64,000 bases of DNA, taken from Deltaproteobacteria bacterium (lineage in GTDB: Bacteria; Desulfobacterota; DSM-4660; Desulfatiglandales; HGW-15). A program made the translations under genes and the position numbers. The notes beneath the pieces are model-generated. The model was not told where the DNA came from. It worked only from the letters and a program-made list of their open reading frames with translations, and did no database searches. The DNA lies in assembly GCA_020060215.1 (NCBI GenBank), contig JAGVAP010000127.1, positions 53,861 to 117,860 of the forward strand, read 5' to 3'. Shown piece after piece: positions 34,571-42,747 of the stretch. The stretch's first letter is position 1. Every line of letters begins with the position of its first letter.

Positions 34571-35878
34571 TTATCTCATGCCGACGGTCTTCCTGGCCCG
34601 CCTTCTCGGCGAGGTATAAGGCAGGGTGCCCCTGAAGAGATTTCCCGGGGCTCCTGCAGAGCCCAGCCGTTGCCCGGAGGATGGAGCGGCGCCATACGGG
34701 GCCGATCCGTTGAATCTGGATCGGGCATCATCCCAGGCGTCCCTTGCCGGGGGCGGGGCACTATAGTCGAATTCCTTCAAGATGCGATTCTCCAGCTTCT
34801 GTCCCAGGGCCCTTTCGATCTCCAGGACAGAACTCCCGTCTTCGCTTGTCACGAAGGTAAATGCGTCTCCGGTCCTCTCAGCGCGGCCCGTTCGACCGAT
34901 GCGGTGGGTGTACGCGTCGACCGTGTCGGGCATGTCGTAGTTGATGACATGGGAGATGCTGGAGACGTCGATGCCGCGCGAGGCGATATCCGTCGCCACC
35001 AGGATCCGATAGGTTCCGTCCCGGAAGCCGGTGAGCGCCTTTTCACGGCTCTGCTGCGACATGTCGCCCTGCAGCGAGATCGCCGCAAAACCGGCCCGCT
35101 TCATCCGGGTGGCCAGCCGTGTTGCGCGATGCTTTGTGCGCGTGAAGACGAGGACGGAATCGGTGCTCGTGCGATGAAGCAGTTTCATCAGGAGAGCGGT
35201 CTTCAGGTGGGGCTCGACCGGATAGAGCGCATGGGATACGGTGGACGCCGGGCCGCTGTCTCCGGCCTGTGCGGTGACAGGATCGCGCATGGCTTCTTCC
35301 GCAAGGTATCGAACGTCCATGGGCATGGTTGCCGAAAAGAGGAGGGTCTGCCTCCGGACCGGGACCTTCTTCAGGATCCTCCGAATGTCCGGCAGGAAAC
35401 CCATGTCGAACATGCGGTCCGCCTCGTCGAGAACGAGCACCTCCAGATGGGACAGATCGACCTCTCCCTGATCCATCAGATCGAGCAGCCGACCGGGGCA
35501 TGCCACCACGATTTCGGCTCCGAGCCGGAGCTTCCTGATCTGAGGGTTCTTGTTCACACCGCCGTAGACGGTTACGCTTCTGACCTTGGTGTATCGACCG
35601 AGATCGGTGATGTCACTGTAAATCTGCTCGGACAGCTCCCGTGTGGGCGCGACGATCAAAACGCGGGTCCGCCTGGCGGGCCGCATCGTCAGACGCTGCA
35701 GGATGGGCAATACGAAGGCCGCCGTCTTACCGGTGCCGGTCTGAGCCAGTCCCATAAGGTCTTTGCCCTGGAGAATGAAGGGGATGGACTGAAGTTGAAT
35801 GGGGGTGGGTGTGGTGTAGCCGAGTGCCTTGATGGCGGATTCAATCTTTGGGTGAAAATGGAATTTCTCGAAACTCAT
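34571..35878 (-). CDS. DEAD-box ATP-dependent RNA helicase
   Basis: A 435-residue helicase. The Q motif TPIQLQSIPF is near residue 23, followed by motif I AQTGTGKT, motif Ia PTRELSEQ, DEAD, SAT, then motifs V and VI as ATDIASRGIDV and HRIGRTGRA. The tail of about 60 residues is disordered and rich in Ser/Gly/Arg. It is likely a RhlE/CsdA-type helicase of ribosome assembly or RNA decay. The start follows AGGAG; upstream, a 48-residue basic protein gene ends 79 bases before it, so both share an operon with the RRM gene downstream. Confidence 0.95.
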   Translation of the reverse strand: MSFEKFHFHPKIESAIKALGYTTPTPIQLQSIPFILQGKDLMGLAQTGTGKTAAFVLPILQRLTMRPARRTRVLIVAPTRELSEQIYSDITDLGRYTKVRSVTVYGGVNKNPQIRKLRLGAEIVVACPGRLLDLMDQGEVDLSHLEVLVLDEADRMFDMGFLPDIRRILKKVPVRRQTLLFSATMPMDVRYLAEEAMRDPVTAQAGDSGPASTVSHALYPVEPHLKTALLMKLLHRTSTDSVLVFTRTKHRATRLATRMKRAGFAAISLQGDMSQQSREKALTGFRDGTYRILVATDIASRGIDVSSISHVINYDMPDTVDAYTHRIGRTGRAERTGDAFTFVTSEDGSSVLEIERALGQKLENRILKEFDYSAPPPARDAWDDARSRFNGSAPYGAAPSSGQRLGSAGAPGNLFRGTLPYTSPRRRARKTVGMR

Positions 35879-35957
35879 ATGCTCCTGTTCTGAACGGGCG
35901 GTCTTGTCCGAGAGTGCGGCGCCCGCGGCCGGACCCTCGATTGGCGGTTCATGGTTG

Positions 35958-36104
35958 CTACGACTGCTCGGGAGTCTCATCCGGATCGGTGCTCTCCCTC
36001 TTCTGTTCTTTGCCCTGGCGCTTGGCCATCTTTTCTCTTGCCTTTCTCATTCTCTCCATTTCTTTTTGCCGCTTTCGCAGCTTGTTTTGATTCTGCTTTC
36101 CCAT
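35958..36104 (-). CDS. Small basic protein upstream of the RNA helicase
   Basis: A 48-residue protein with a start behind GGAAGG. It is almost wholly charged: an N-terminal block rich in Lys, Arg and Gln (QNQNKLRKRQKEMERMRKAR), then a short acidic tail (TDPDETPEQS). It has no membrane or signal sequence and looks like a nucleic-acid-associated or disordered protein. It is missed by usual size filters, but the operon position before the DEAD helicase gene makes it a likely real gene. Confidence 0.7.
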   Translation of the reverse strand: MGKQNQNKLRKRQKEMERMRKAREKMAKRQGKEQKRESTDPDETPEQS

Positions 36105-36387
36105 AAGCCTTCCCCCCCCCCAAAAAAAAACCAGCGGCCTTTGTCACAGGCCCTGGGATATTCAGCCAAAACCATCAAAGTGTCTCTATTGTAACGATGT
36201 TCGCTTCCGGTGTCAATGGCTTAGATGGAGTCATCCTTCCAGTGAAGCCGAGCCGCTTCTGTGCGCTCTTCCATGGGCATGTCGACCCCCCGCTGAGATT
36301 CGCTTCGTCAATAGCATGGGCAGCTCCTTTCACGGGTCCATGAGGTCGGCCCCTTCTTTCCCGTTCGGGTAACGCTCCCCCGCAGAC

Positions 36388-36654
36388 CTATCCACCCTTT
36401 GCGGAGTAGTGCCGGGAATCGGACATATGCGAAGGAAGCTCTCTCAGGAGGGACTCTTCCAGGAGGGTAGCGGCTTCCTGGAACGATATGAGGGTCTTTT
36501 CAAGCTGCAGCAGCGGATCTCCAAGCTTCCCGTTGGGATAGGCGCGAGAAAGCTCGTTGAGCAGGTTCCTGATACGGGTATGGATCTGTTTGAAATCCAT
36601 AGCGAGCCGCTTTTGCCGTTCCAGGGAGAGTCCATTTCGCTGTCTGTCCATCAT
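36388..36654 (-). CDS. Hypothetical helical protein (88 residues)
   Basis: A small, charged, all-helical protein with no family that I know. Helical parts are MDFKQIHTRIRNLLNELSRA, then LLQLEKTLISFQEAATLLEESLL. There is no cysteine, signal or membrane segment. A tandem ATG at the start leaves the exact first codon open. Codon use fits a true gene. Confidence 0.55.
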   Translation of the reverse strand: MMDRQRNGLSLERQKRLAMDFKQIHTRIRNLLNELSRAYPNGKLGDPLLQLEKTLISFQEAATLLEESLLRELPSHMSDSRHYSAKGG

Positions 36655-36857
36655 CGGGAGATCCTTCCGTTTGCCGGGGGTTCGAAGTAGTAGTCACCCT
36701 TATCAAGTAGTAGAACTCTCTGTCCGGCCGCAATACGTGCGATTATGTATTCTTGTCGCACATGCCGTAGGAACCCGTGTAAGGTGCATTCCGGGCGCTC
36801 TCCCGGGAAGGAGGTCATGACCGGACGGCCGTCGCCGCTTTTCTGGAGAAAAAATTG

Positions 36858-36944
36858 CTTGTCATCGCGGGCAAAGAGAGACATTCTAACTATTTTCAGA
36901 AGAGAATCGTTCCATCCGACTCTCGCGGGTATCGAAATGACAAG
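36858..36944. repeat. Inverted dispersed repeat family I (CTTGTCATCGCGGG)
   Basis: CTTGTCATCGCGGGCAAAGAG on the left and TCTCGCGGGTATCGAAATGACAAG on the right form an imperfect palindrome with a loop of about 40 bases. It ends just before the start of the MBL gene. Confidence 0.6.
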
Positions 36945-36953
36945 GGAACAGGG

Positions 36954-38099
36954 ATGCTTCTTGACAGGCTGAAGATCATTCACCGGGGTGACCGGAACGG
37001 GAATCACTGGATCATCCGGATCGAGCTGCCTTCCGGGAGAGAGATTCTCGGGCTGGCGACGGAAAACATATACGGCGGGGATTGGGATGTTGGCCCTACG
37101 TGGAATTACGTGGTGCGGACAGAGGCCCCTTTCCTGGTCGATACAGGGCGCTACGGGATGGGGGGCCGTCTGCTGGAGATGATGGAACAGGCCGGCTTTT
37201 CGCCTCTGGACCTGAAAGGAATCACCTTGACCCATGGTCACGAAGACCACGATGGGGGGTTGACGGAAGTGGCGCAGAGGACCGGTGCGCCGGTCTGGGT
37301 GCATCCGATCTATTGGCGTCTGTCCCGATGCTATCCCGATCAGGCGCCTCATCCCTCCAAGAAGGGTTTTTCCGCTTCCTGCTGGCACTGTTTCCTGCCC
37401 GAATCCTTTACCCGTGTCCACTGCGTCGAGTATCATCGGGAAAGGATGGATTTCGAAGGTCCTCGTGAGGGGGCGACCTCTCCCATGGATCCTGCCGTTC
37501 GGACCCATCATCTCCCTGGTCACTGTCCGGACGGGCAGGCCCTCCAACTGGACGGAGAAGCCCTGATCGTGGGGGATAACCTCCTGCCCGACATAACGCC
37601 CCATCCGACCCAGGAGGCCACCTTCCGCTGGACTGAAAGGATCCTGCCGCCGGAGTTCGACAGGGCGGAGGAGATCTACGGGCTGCGGGCGTATCTGAAA
37701 ACCCTGAAGCACCTTCGGACGCTGGGGCGTGAATATCCCGGGATGATCGTCCTTCCGGCGCACCGTCTCTTCTACGATGGTCGATGGAGGATTATGGATC
37801 TGGAGCGGAGGAGCGCGGAGATCATCGAACATCATGTGCAGCGGTGCGCGGCGATCCAGCGGATGGTGAAGGAATCCTCCCGGAGCCTGGAGGAAATCGT
37901 CCTGGGCCAATTCGAACCGAGGCTGTTGAAGGGGTTTGGAATCAAGATGGCCGAGGGCGAAGTCAAGAGCCACCTGGAACTGCTGGAGCACTGCGGTGAC
38001 GTGGAGTGGCACAGGGGGGGCGCCGTAAGGGCGACGGGAAGCACCGTCTTCGAGGGTTTCATCCATGAAATGACCACCCCTATCCACGCACCTGCATGA
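36954..38099 (+). CDS. MBL-fold metallo-hydrolase
   Basis: A 381-residue metallo-beta-lactamase fold protein. The metal motif is THGHEDHDGG (His94, His96, Asp98, His99), with further ligands in HHLPGHCPDGQ, VGDNLLPD and LPAHR. A long C-terminal helical region (EIIEHHVQRCAAIQRMVKES and following) is typical of MBL hydrolases with a helical tail, which includes many thioesterase- or lactonase-like proteins. The substrate is unknown. I chose the internal ATG near AGGGAACAGGG because the longer frame reads through a dispersed repeat. Confidence 0.85.
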   Translation: MLLDRLKIIHRGDRNGNHWIIRIELPSGREILGLATENIYGGDWDVGPTWNYVVRTEAPFLVDTGRYGMGGRLLEMMEQAGFSPLDLKGITLTHGHEDHDGGLTEVAQRTGAPVWVHPIYWRLSRCYPDQAPHPSKKGFSASCWHCFLPESFTRVHCVEYHRERMDFEGPREGATSPMDPAVRTHHLPGHCPDGQALQLDGEALIVGDNLLPDITPHPTQEATFRWTERILPPEFDRAEEIYGLRAYLKTLKHLRTLGREYPGMIVLPAHRLFYDGRWRIMDLERRSAEIIEHHVQRCAAIQRMVKESSRSLEEIVLGQFEPRLLKGFGIKMAEGEVKSHLELLEHCGDVEWHRGGAVRATGSTVFEGFIHEMTTPIHAPA

Positions 38100-38270
38100 T
38101 ATGCGTTTCTTCGTTTACACGGTTCCCCGAGTGGAATATGATCATTTATTCCCCCTCGGCGAAATCTGTCTCCAAATCAGAGTCTTCCATTCAAGCACCG
38201 TCCGGAACCGGCACCCGAGAATGAGAGAGGAGTATCTGCCCCCACTTCTTCCACTCGAGGTCATGAGGCC

Positions 38271-39863
38271 ATGAGCCCGATCAAAGGAAAACCCGACGGG
38301 AAAGGTCGTCTCGAACCGCTTCTCTGCCGGTTGGGGTTCGAATACAGCCGGGATATCATCCTGTTTGTGAATCGGCAGGATGGCCGTATTCTGGAGGCGA
38401 ACACGGCAGCGGTCCAGGCGTACGGGTATGCTTATGAAGAGCTCCTGACCCTTACGATCCATGACCTGCGAGCCCCCGAGACGCAAAGGTTCACCGAAGA
38501 TCAGATGGCCAGAGCGGATGGAGAGGGGATCCTCTTTGAAACCGTTCACCGATGCAAGGACGGCACCTCCTTCCCGGCCGAGGTGAACTCCCGTGGCGTG
38601 ACCATCGAATCAAGCCGCATCCTGATCAGCGTCGTTCGTGATATCACCGAGCGCAAGAAGGCCGAGCGGTCCCTGCGGGAAAGAGAGGAGGCCTCCAGGC
38701 GCGACCTTGCTCAGATGCGGAGTGTGTTGAACATCATGTCGGAAGGGCTTCTCATTGTGGACGGCCAGGGCAGAATACTGCACGTGAATCCCGCCATGAT
38801 CCAGTTGGCCGGCTGGCAGGAAGCTCCCCGGGAGACCTGGAGGGAATATATCGACCGCATCGAGATGCGTGAAACTTCGGGGGAACTCCTGCCGCCGCAC
38901 CGGTGGCCGGTTTCGAGGGCGCTGAGGGGGGAGAGCATGCGGGACCTGGAATACAAGGTCCGTCGTTTTGACACAGGCAAAGAGTACGTGGCCCTCTACA
39001 GCGGGACCCCCGTCCTCAATCAGGAAGGGAAAGTCGAGCTCGTGGTGGTCACGGTCCGAGACATCACCGCGCGCAAGCGTGACGAGGAAGAACTGCGCAT
39101 CGCGAAGCAGGAGCTTGAGCAGCGCGTGAGGGAGCGCACCGCTGAATTGGAATCGAGGAACAAGGAACTCCAGGACTTCGCCTTCGTGGCTTCCCACGAC
39201 CTGCAGGAGCCTCTCCGCAAGATCCAGATGTTCGGTGAGATACTGGGTAGAAACAGGGATCGCCTCGACGCGCAGGGACTCGATTCTCTCCACAGGATGC
39301 TGGACGGCGCCAGGAGGATGGGGACGCTCCTGTCGGCCCTGTTGGACTATTCGAGGGTCACCACCAAGACCGAGGATTTTCAGCCGGTGGATCTGAACGA
39401 GGTCGCCGGAGAGGCCATCTCGAATGTGGAGTACTGGGTCAGGAAAAACGATGGCAGGATCCAGGTGGAGCCGCTGCCCGTCCTCGAATCCGATCGTTCG
39501 CAAATGGTCCGGCTCTTTCAGAACCTCCTCTCGAATGGGTTGAAGTACCGCAAGCCGGACCTGCCTCCGGTGGTCAGGGTCTCCTGTACGGGTGCGGGGG
39601 AGGTATGCGAGCTCGAGTTCGAAGACAACGGGATAGGATTCGAAGAAAGATACCTGGACCGGATCTTCAGGCCTTTCGAACGGCTCCATGGAAAGAGCGG
39701 TGCTTACACCGGCGTCGGAATGGGCCTTGCCATCTGCAAGAAGATCGTCGACCGGCACGGCGGAAACATCACGGCGAAAAGCGTTCCGGGAAAGGGGTCG
39801 ACCTTCATCGTCAGGTTGCCCGCTATCCAGCCGCTGCAAAACCAAGGGAGGACAGCCTTTTGA
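38271..39863 (+). CDS. Cytosolic PAS-PAS histidine kinase
   Basis: A 530-residue kinase without transmembrane segments. PAS 1 (about residues 25-140) contains ILFVNRQDGRILEANTAAVQAYGY. PAS 2 lies at about 150-270. A coiled coil leads to the phospho-acceptor helix (FAFVASHDLQEPLRKI, His313) and the ATPase domain with NLLSNGLKYR, DNGIGFEE and GMGLAICKKI. The start region and PAS 1 are clearly related to the kinase at 46278 in this window. No response regulator gene lies next to it, so signalling goes to a distant partner. The sensed ligand is not visible from sequence. Confidence 0.92.
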   Translation: MSPIKGKPDGKGRLEPLLCRLGFEYSRDIILFVNRQDGRILEANTAAVQAYGYAYEELLTLTIHDLRAPETQRFTEDQMARADGEGILFETVHRCKDGTSFPAEVNSRGVTIESSRILISVVRDITERKKAERSLREREEASRRDLAQMRSVLNIMSEGLLIVDGQGRILHVNPAMIQLAGWQEAPRETWREYIDRIEMRETSGELLPPHRWPVSRALRGESMRDLEYKVRRFDTGKEYVALYSGTPVLNQEGKVELVVVTVRDITARKRDEEELRIAKQELEQRVRERTAELESRNKELQDFAFVASHDLQEPLRKIQMFGEILGRNRDRLDAQGLDSLHRMLDGARRMGTLLSALLDYSRVTTKTEDFQPVDLNEVAGEAISNVEYWVRKNDGRIQVEPLPVLESDRSQMVRLFQNLLSNGLKYRKPDLPPVVRVSCTGAGEVCELEFEDNGIGFEERYLDRIFRPFERLHGKSGAYTGVGMGLAICKKIVDRHGGNITAKSVPGKGSTFIVRLPAIQPLQNQGRTAF

Positions 39864-40173
39864 CCTCTAGGCCTAGGAGCAAGCTCCTGCTTGCGACTCT
39901 TTCAACCTCGAGAGGATCGCAAGCAGGAGCTTGCTCCTACAGAAAACCACCAGGAGTCACTGTTCGATCGATTTTGCCGCCTCCCGGGGGCAAGCGACCG
40001 GGGCTGAGCTCCATGGTAGATGACAGGGCAGTTCCTGGTACCACCTGGGTTACCGGTGTTCATTATCCAGCATCAAGCATCTGCTCAGAACATAAGCATG
40101 AGGCAACGCACGTTGAGAAGTCTTCTGCAACGGCAGGGTATGCTCCTACACCACTGGGACGATCCCGGGTGGA
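39864..40173. other. Non-coding gap with a perfect 23-bp palindromic repeat
   Basis: The 310-base gap between convergent genes has only the inverted repeat described below and further short words of the same type (GCTCCTAC near 40141). No gene, promoter or RNA is seen. Confidence 0.55.
39874..39939. repeat. Perfect inverted repeat, 23-bp arms, dispersed family F
   Basis: TAGGAGCAAGCTCC-TGCTTGCGA (39874-39896) is the exact reverse complement of 39917-39939; the loop is 20 bases. The arms themselves contain near-palindromes (AGGAGC/GCTCCT). It may act as a terminator for the kinase gene but has no T-run. Confidence 0.85.
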
Positions 40174-40536
40174 TCATGCCTTGACGTAGACCCCTCTCTT
40201 GATCGCCTTGACCTTTTTCTCCTTCTTCATCCGGTTGAGCACGCCGTTCACCGTGAGCCTGGTCAACCCCGTTTCCTTGATGATCTGATCGATGGAAACG
40301 CCCTTTTCGGACCTCCCGATCAAGGACATGATGCTTTCGGTGGCCGAACCCCTCTTGGGCCCGGCAACGGGTGCGGTCTTGCGGCCTTTCGCCGGCGCCT
40401 TGATCCCGTTTACGGACTTCAGGTAGCTCTCGATCCCCTTCAGTTCTCCTTCGATCTCATCTCTCTGCCTCAGGAGTTCCTCATACCGTTTCCGTGCCTG
40501 TCCTTTGAGATCCATTTCCTTCCTTGTTCGTGCCAT
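40174..40536 (-). CDS. Predicted DNA-binding winged-helix protein
   Basis: A 120-residue basic protein. The first 40 residues are a charged coiled coil (RKRYEELLRQRDEIEGEL). A basic linker rich in Lys, Ala and Pro follows, then a winged-helix-like domain (SIMSLIGRSEKGVSIDQIIKE, TGLTRLTVNGVLNRMKKE). The layout suggests a dimeric DNA-binding regulator or nucleoid protein. No named family. The gene stands alone and is divergent from a methyltransferase gene. Confidence 0.65.
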   Translation of the reverse strand: MARTRKEMDLKGQARKRYEELLRQRDEIEGELKGIESYLKSVNGIKAPAKGRKTAPVAGPKRGSATESIMSLIGRSEKGVSIDQIIKETGLTRLTVNGVLNRMKKEKKVKAIKRGVYVKA

Positions 40537-40847
40537 AATCCGTCTCCTCTGTATGTGAGCGTAAAATGATTGTAAGCATCATAGGTCATAAAGAATGAAT
40601 TTGCAAATAAATGAGTTTCGGGAGGGGTAATGCAAGGTCACGATATCGAGCTGAAGTGTTAGGAGATGAAGTGAGCCCCACAGAAAAACCATTCTGCAGC
40701 CTAAAAAGCAAACCGCTCTTCTATTGACTATGCCGTTGAAATTGCTATTCCACGATTATCATGTACCTACCGCCTCAGCAATTGCAGGGTATCTCACTTT
40801 GATCCTGAACGCTCATTTCGAATCGTACGGAAAGGCGGGTGACGATC
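40537..40847. other. Divergent upstream region, A+T-rich
   Basis: No gene is seen. The region is more A+T-rich than its surroundings and carries the promoter candidate listed separately. Confidence 0.5.
40724..40751 (+). promoter_or_regulatory. Possible promoter of the methyltransferase gene
   Basis: TTGACT, a 16-base spacer and TATTCC give five of six -35 matches but only three of six -10 matches, about 97 bases upstream of the start. Confidence 0.35.
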
Positions 40848-41579
40848 ATGCTGGAGAGGTTTCGGGACTCATTCATGAACGGCGGAGTAAAGGGAATCCT
40901 GTACAAGACGTATGTCCTGGGCTTTGATTACTGGTTTGACATCCGGTACGGGACCGATACAAACAATCGACTGAACCTGGAGAACTTGACCGTTCCCAGT
41001 AAAAACCGGAGAAGAGGCAGACCTTATCAGGCTACGAGGGCGGTGCCGCTGAAGAGGCTGTTCAGACTCATCAGGCCCGTGCTTCCTCCCGGCAGCGTGC
41101 TCCTCGATCTGGGGTGCGGTAAGGGGCGGGTCATGATGGTCGCCTCGGAGTTCCCTTTCCGGGAAATCCGCGGCCTTGAGTTCGCTCGCGAGTTGTGCAA
41201 CATCGGAAGGAAGAATTGTGAGATCTACAAGAAAGCCAACCGCATCGATATCGAGCTTTCGATCATCGAGTCCGATGCGGCCGATTATATGATTCGCCCG
41301 GACGAGAATGTGTTTTTCTTCTACAATTCTTTTGATGAGAAGATCCTGAATAAGGTGCTCGCCAATATCGGCCGATCTCTGGATCGAGCGCCTCGAAAGG
41401 CATTGTTCATCTTTTATAATCCGCACCTCAGTCATGTCATGGAAAAGCGGGGCCGGTTTGCGAAGCTGCTGGATTTCCGCTTCTACGAGTATCGGTTCCT
41501 GGTCTACTCGAATGCCCCCTTCCGAAGAGGGAGAAAACGCCAGGCCGCCTTCCACCTGGTGGACGCGACAAAGGGTTAG
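40848..41579 (+). CDS. Class I SAM-dependent methyltransferase
   Basis: A 243-residue protein. Motif I is LLDLGCGKGRVMMVA near residue 80, followed by GLEFARELCNI and a motif with VFFFYNSFD near 155. The N-terminal 70 residues are basic. The pattern of motif I with SVLLDLGCGKGR is close to a group of DOT1-like or small-molecule methyltransferases. No catalytic partner gene lies near, and the substrate is unknown. An in-frame GTG three codons earlier is an alternative start. Confidence 0.82.
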   Translation: MLERFRDSFMNGGVKGILYKTYVLGFDYWFDIRYGTDTNNRLNLENLTVPSKNRRRGRPYQATRAVPLKRLFRLIRPVLPPGSVLLDLGCGKGRVMMVASEFPFREIRGLEFARELCNIGRKNCEIYKKANRIDIELSIIESDAADYMIRPDENVFFFYNSFDEKILNKVLANIGRSLDRAPRKALFIFYNPHLSHVMEKRGRFAKLLDFRFYEYRFLVYSNAPFRRGRKRQAAFHLVDATKG

Positions 41580-41772
41580 CCCCTTGAAAGAAGAATGTGC
41601 GTTCCTTTGTTTCGAGTTTTTGTTTAGCGAGAAGATGAGAAGCTGAGGGCGATCCTGGGTTCTATATGGTTTCTCAACTTTATAAACCTCGCATCTCATC
41701 ATCTTCTCTCGGGCACGGGCGCGGAGCAATGAAATGACCGATTCTAAACCCTGTGCCCTGCCCGAAGGACTG

Positions 41773-42747
41773 CTACCGCCCCCCCATCCTCTCCAGGGCC
41801 TGCCTCATCAGCCCTTTCACGAGTTCGATCTTATAGCGATTCCGGCGCAGGGGTCGGGCGCCGGATACGGCGAGCTCCGAGGCCTCGCCGATCACCCGAT
41901 CGTCGATCTCATGGCCCTGGAGCGCGTCCTCAGCGCCCGGTGCGCGCCACGGCACCGGCGCAACACCGCCCAGCACCACCCGGGCGCGGCGGACGATCCC
42001 GTCCTCGAATGCGAGTTGGAGGGCGACGCTCGCCAGGGCGAAGCCCCAGGTTCGGCGCTCCATAGCCTTGAGATAGACCCCGCGGCTCCCCGCTTCCGGT
42101 GGGGGCACGCGAACCTCCACGATGATCTCCGAGGGTTGTAGCGCGGTCAGCCTTCGAGCGGTGGGCTCCGGAATCCGGAAAAGATCCTCCAGGGCCAGGG
42201 TCCGCTCGCCCTCTCTGCCGGCCACCCGCACCTCTGCCCCTAAGGCCATGAGCGAAGGGGCCGGGTCGGATGGATGGGCCGTATAGCAGGGCCCTCCCCC
42301 GAACAGGGCGTGATGACCGTTTTCCCCTTCTTTCGCAAAGCAGGTCTTTCCGCCCTTCAGCCAGCATGGAAACGGGCCGCGGTAGTACCAGCAGCGGGAA
42401 TCCTGGAGGAGGTTGCCGCCCAGGGTCCCCATGTTGCGAAGCTGGGGTGTGGCGGCGGCTGAAACCGCCATGCAGAGCACGGGGTAGTTTGCACGGACGA
42501 GGGGGTCGCGTGTAGCGGCCGCAAGCGTGGCCAGGGAGCCGATCGCAAGTCCTTCGGAGGCATGGAAGCGGACGTGGTCCAAACCGGGGACGGTCTTCAG
42601 ATTGACCAGGCGGAGCGGGGCGGAGATCCCCCGCTTCAGCCTCGGGAGCAGATCCGTGCCGCCCGCAATCGGTTCCGAGCCCCCCTGATCCAGGAGAAGG
42701 ATCGCGGACTCCAGGGATGTTGCATGGACATGGGAGAAGTTCTTCAT
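41773..42747 (-). CDS. Molybdenum hydroxylase, FAD-binding medium subunit with four-cysteine insert
   Basis: A 324-residue subunit of the xanthine dehydrogenase / 4-hydroxybenzoyl-CoA reductase class. FAD motifs are visible as GGTDLLPRLKRG near residue 30 and NMGTLGGNLLQDSRC near 105. Between residues about 115 and 155 lies an insertion with four spaced cysteines (SRCWYYR, PCWLKGG, KTCFAKEG and GGPCYTAHPSD). A similar insert in the beta subunit of 4-hydroxybenzoyl-CoA reductase binds an extra [4Fe-4S] cluster. The start overlaps the stop of the large subunit gene by 4 bases. It is the last gene of the three-subunit operon. Confidence 0.9.
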   Translation of the reverse strand: MKNFSHVHATSLESAILLLDQGGSEPIAGGTDLLPRLKRGISAPLRLVNLKTVPGLDHVRFHASEGLAIGSLATLAAATRDPLVRANYPVLCMAVSAAATPQLRNMGTLGGNLLQDSRCWYYRGPFPCWLKGGKTCFAKEGENGHHALFGGGPCYTAHPSDPAPSLMALGAEVRVAGREGERTLALEDLFRIPEPTARRLTALQPSEIIVEVRVPPPEAGSRGVYLKAMERRTWGFALASVALQLAFEDGIVRRARVVLGGVAPVPWRAPGAEDALQGHEIDDRVIGEASELAVSGARPLRRNRYKIELVKGLMRQALERMGGR

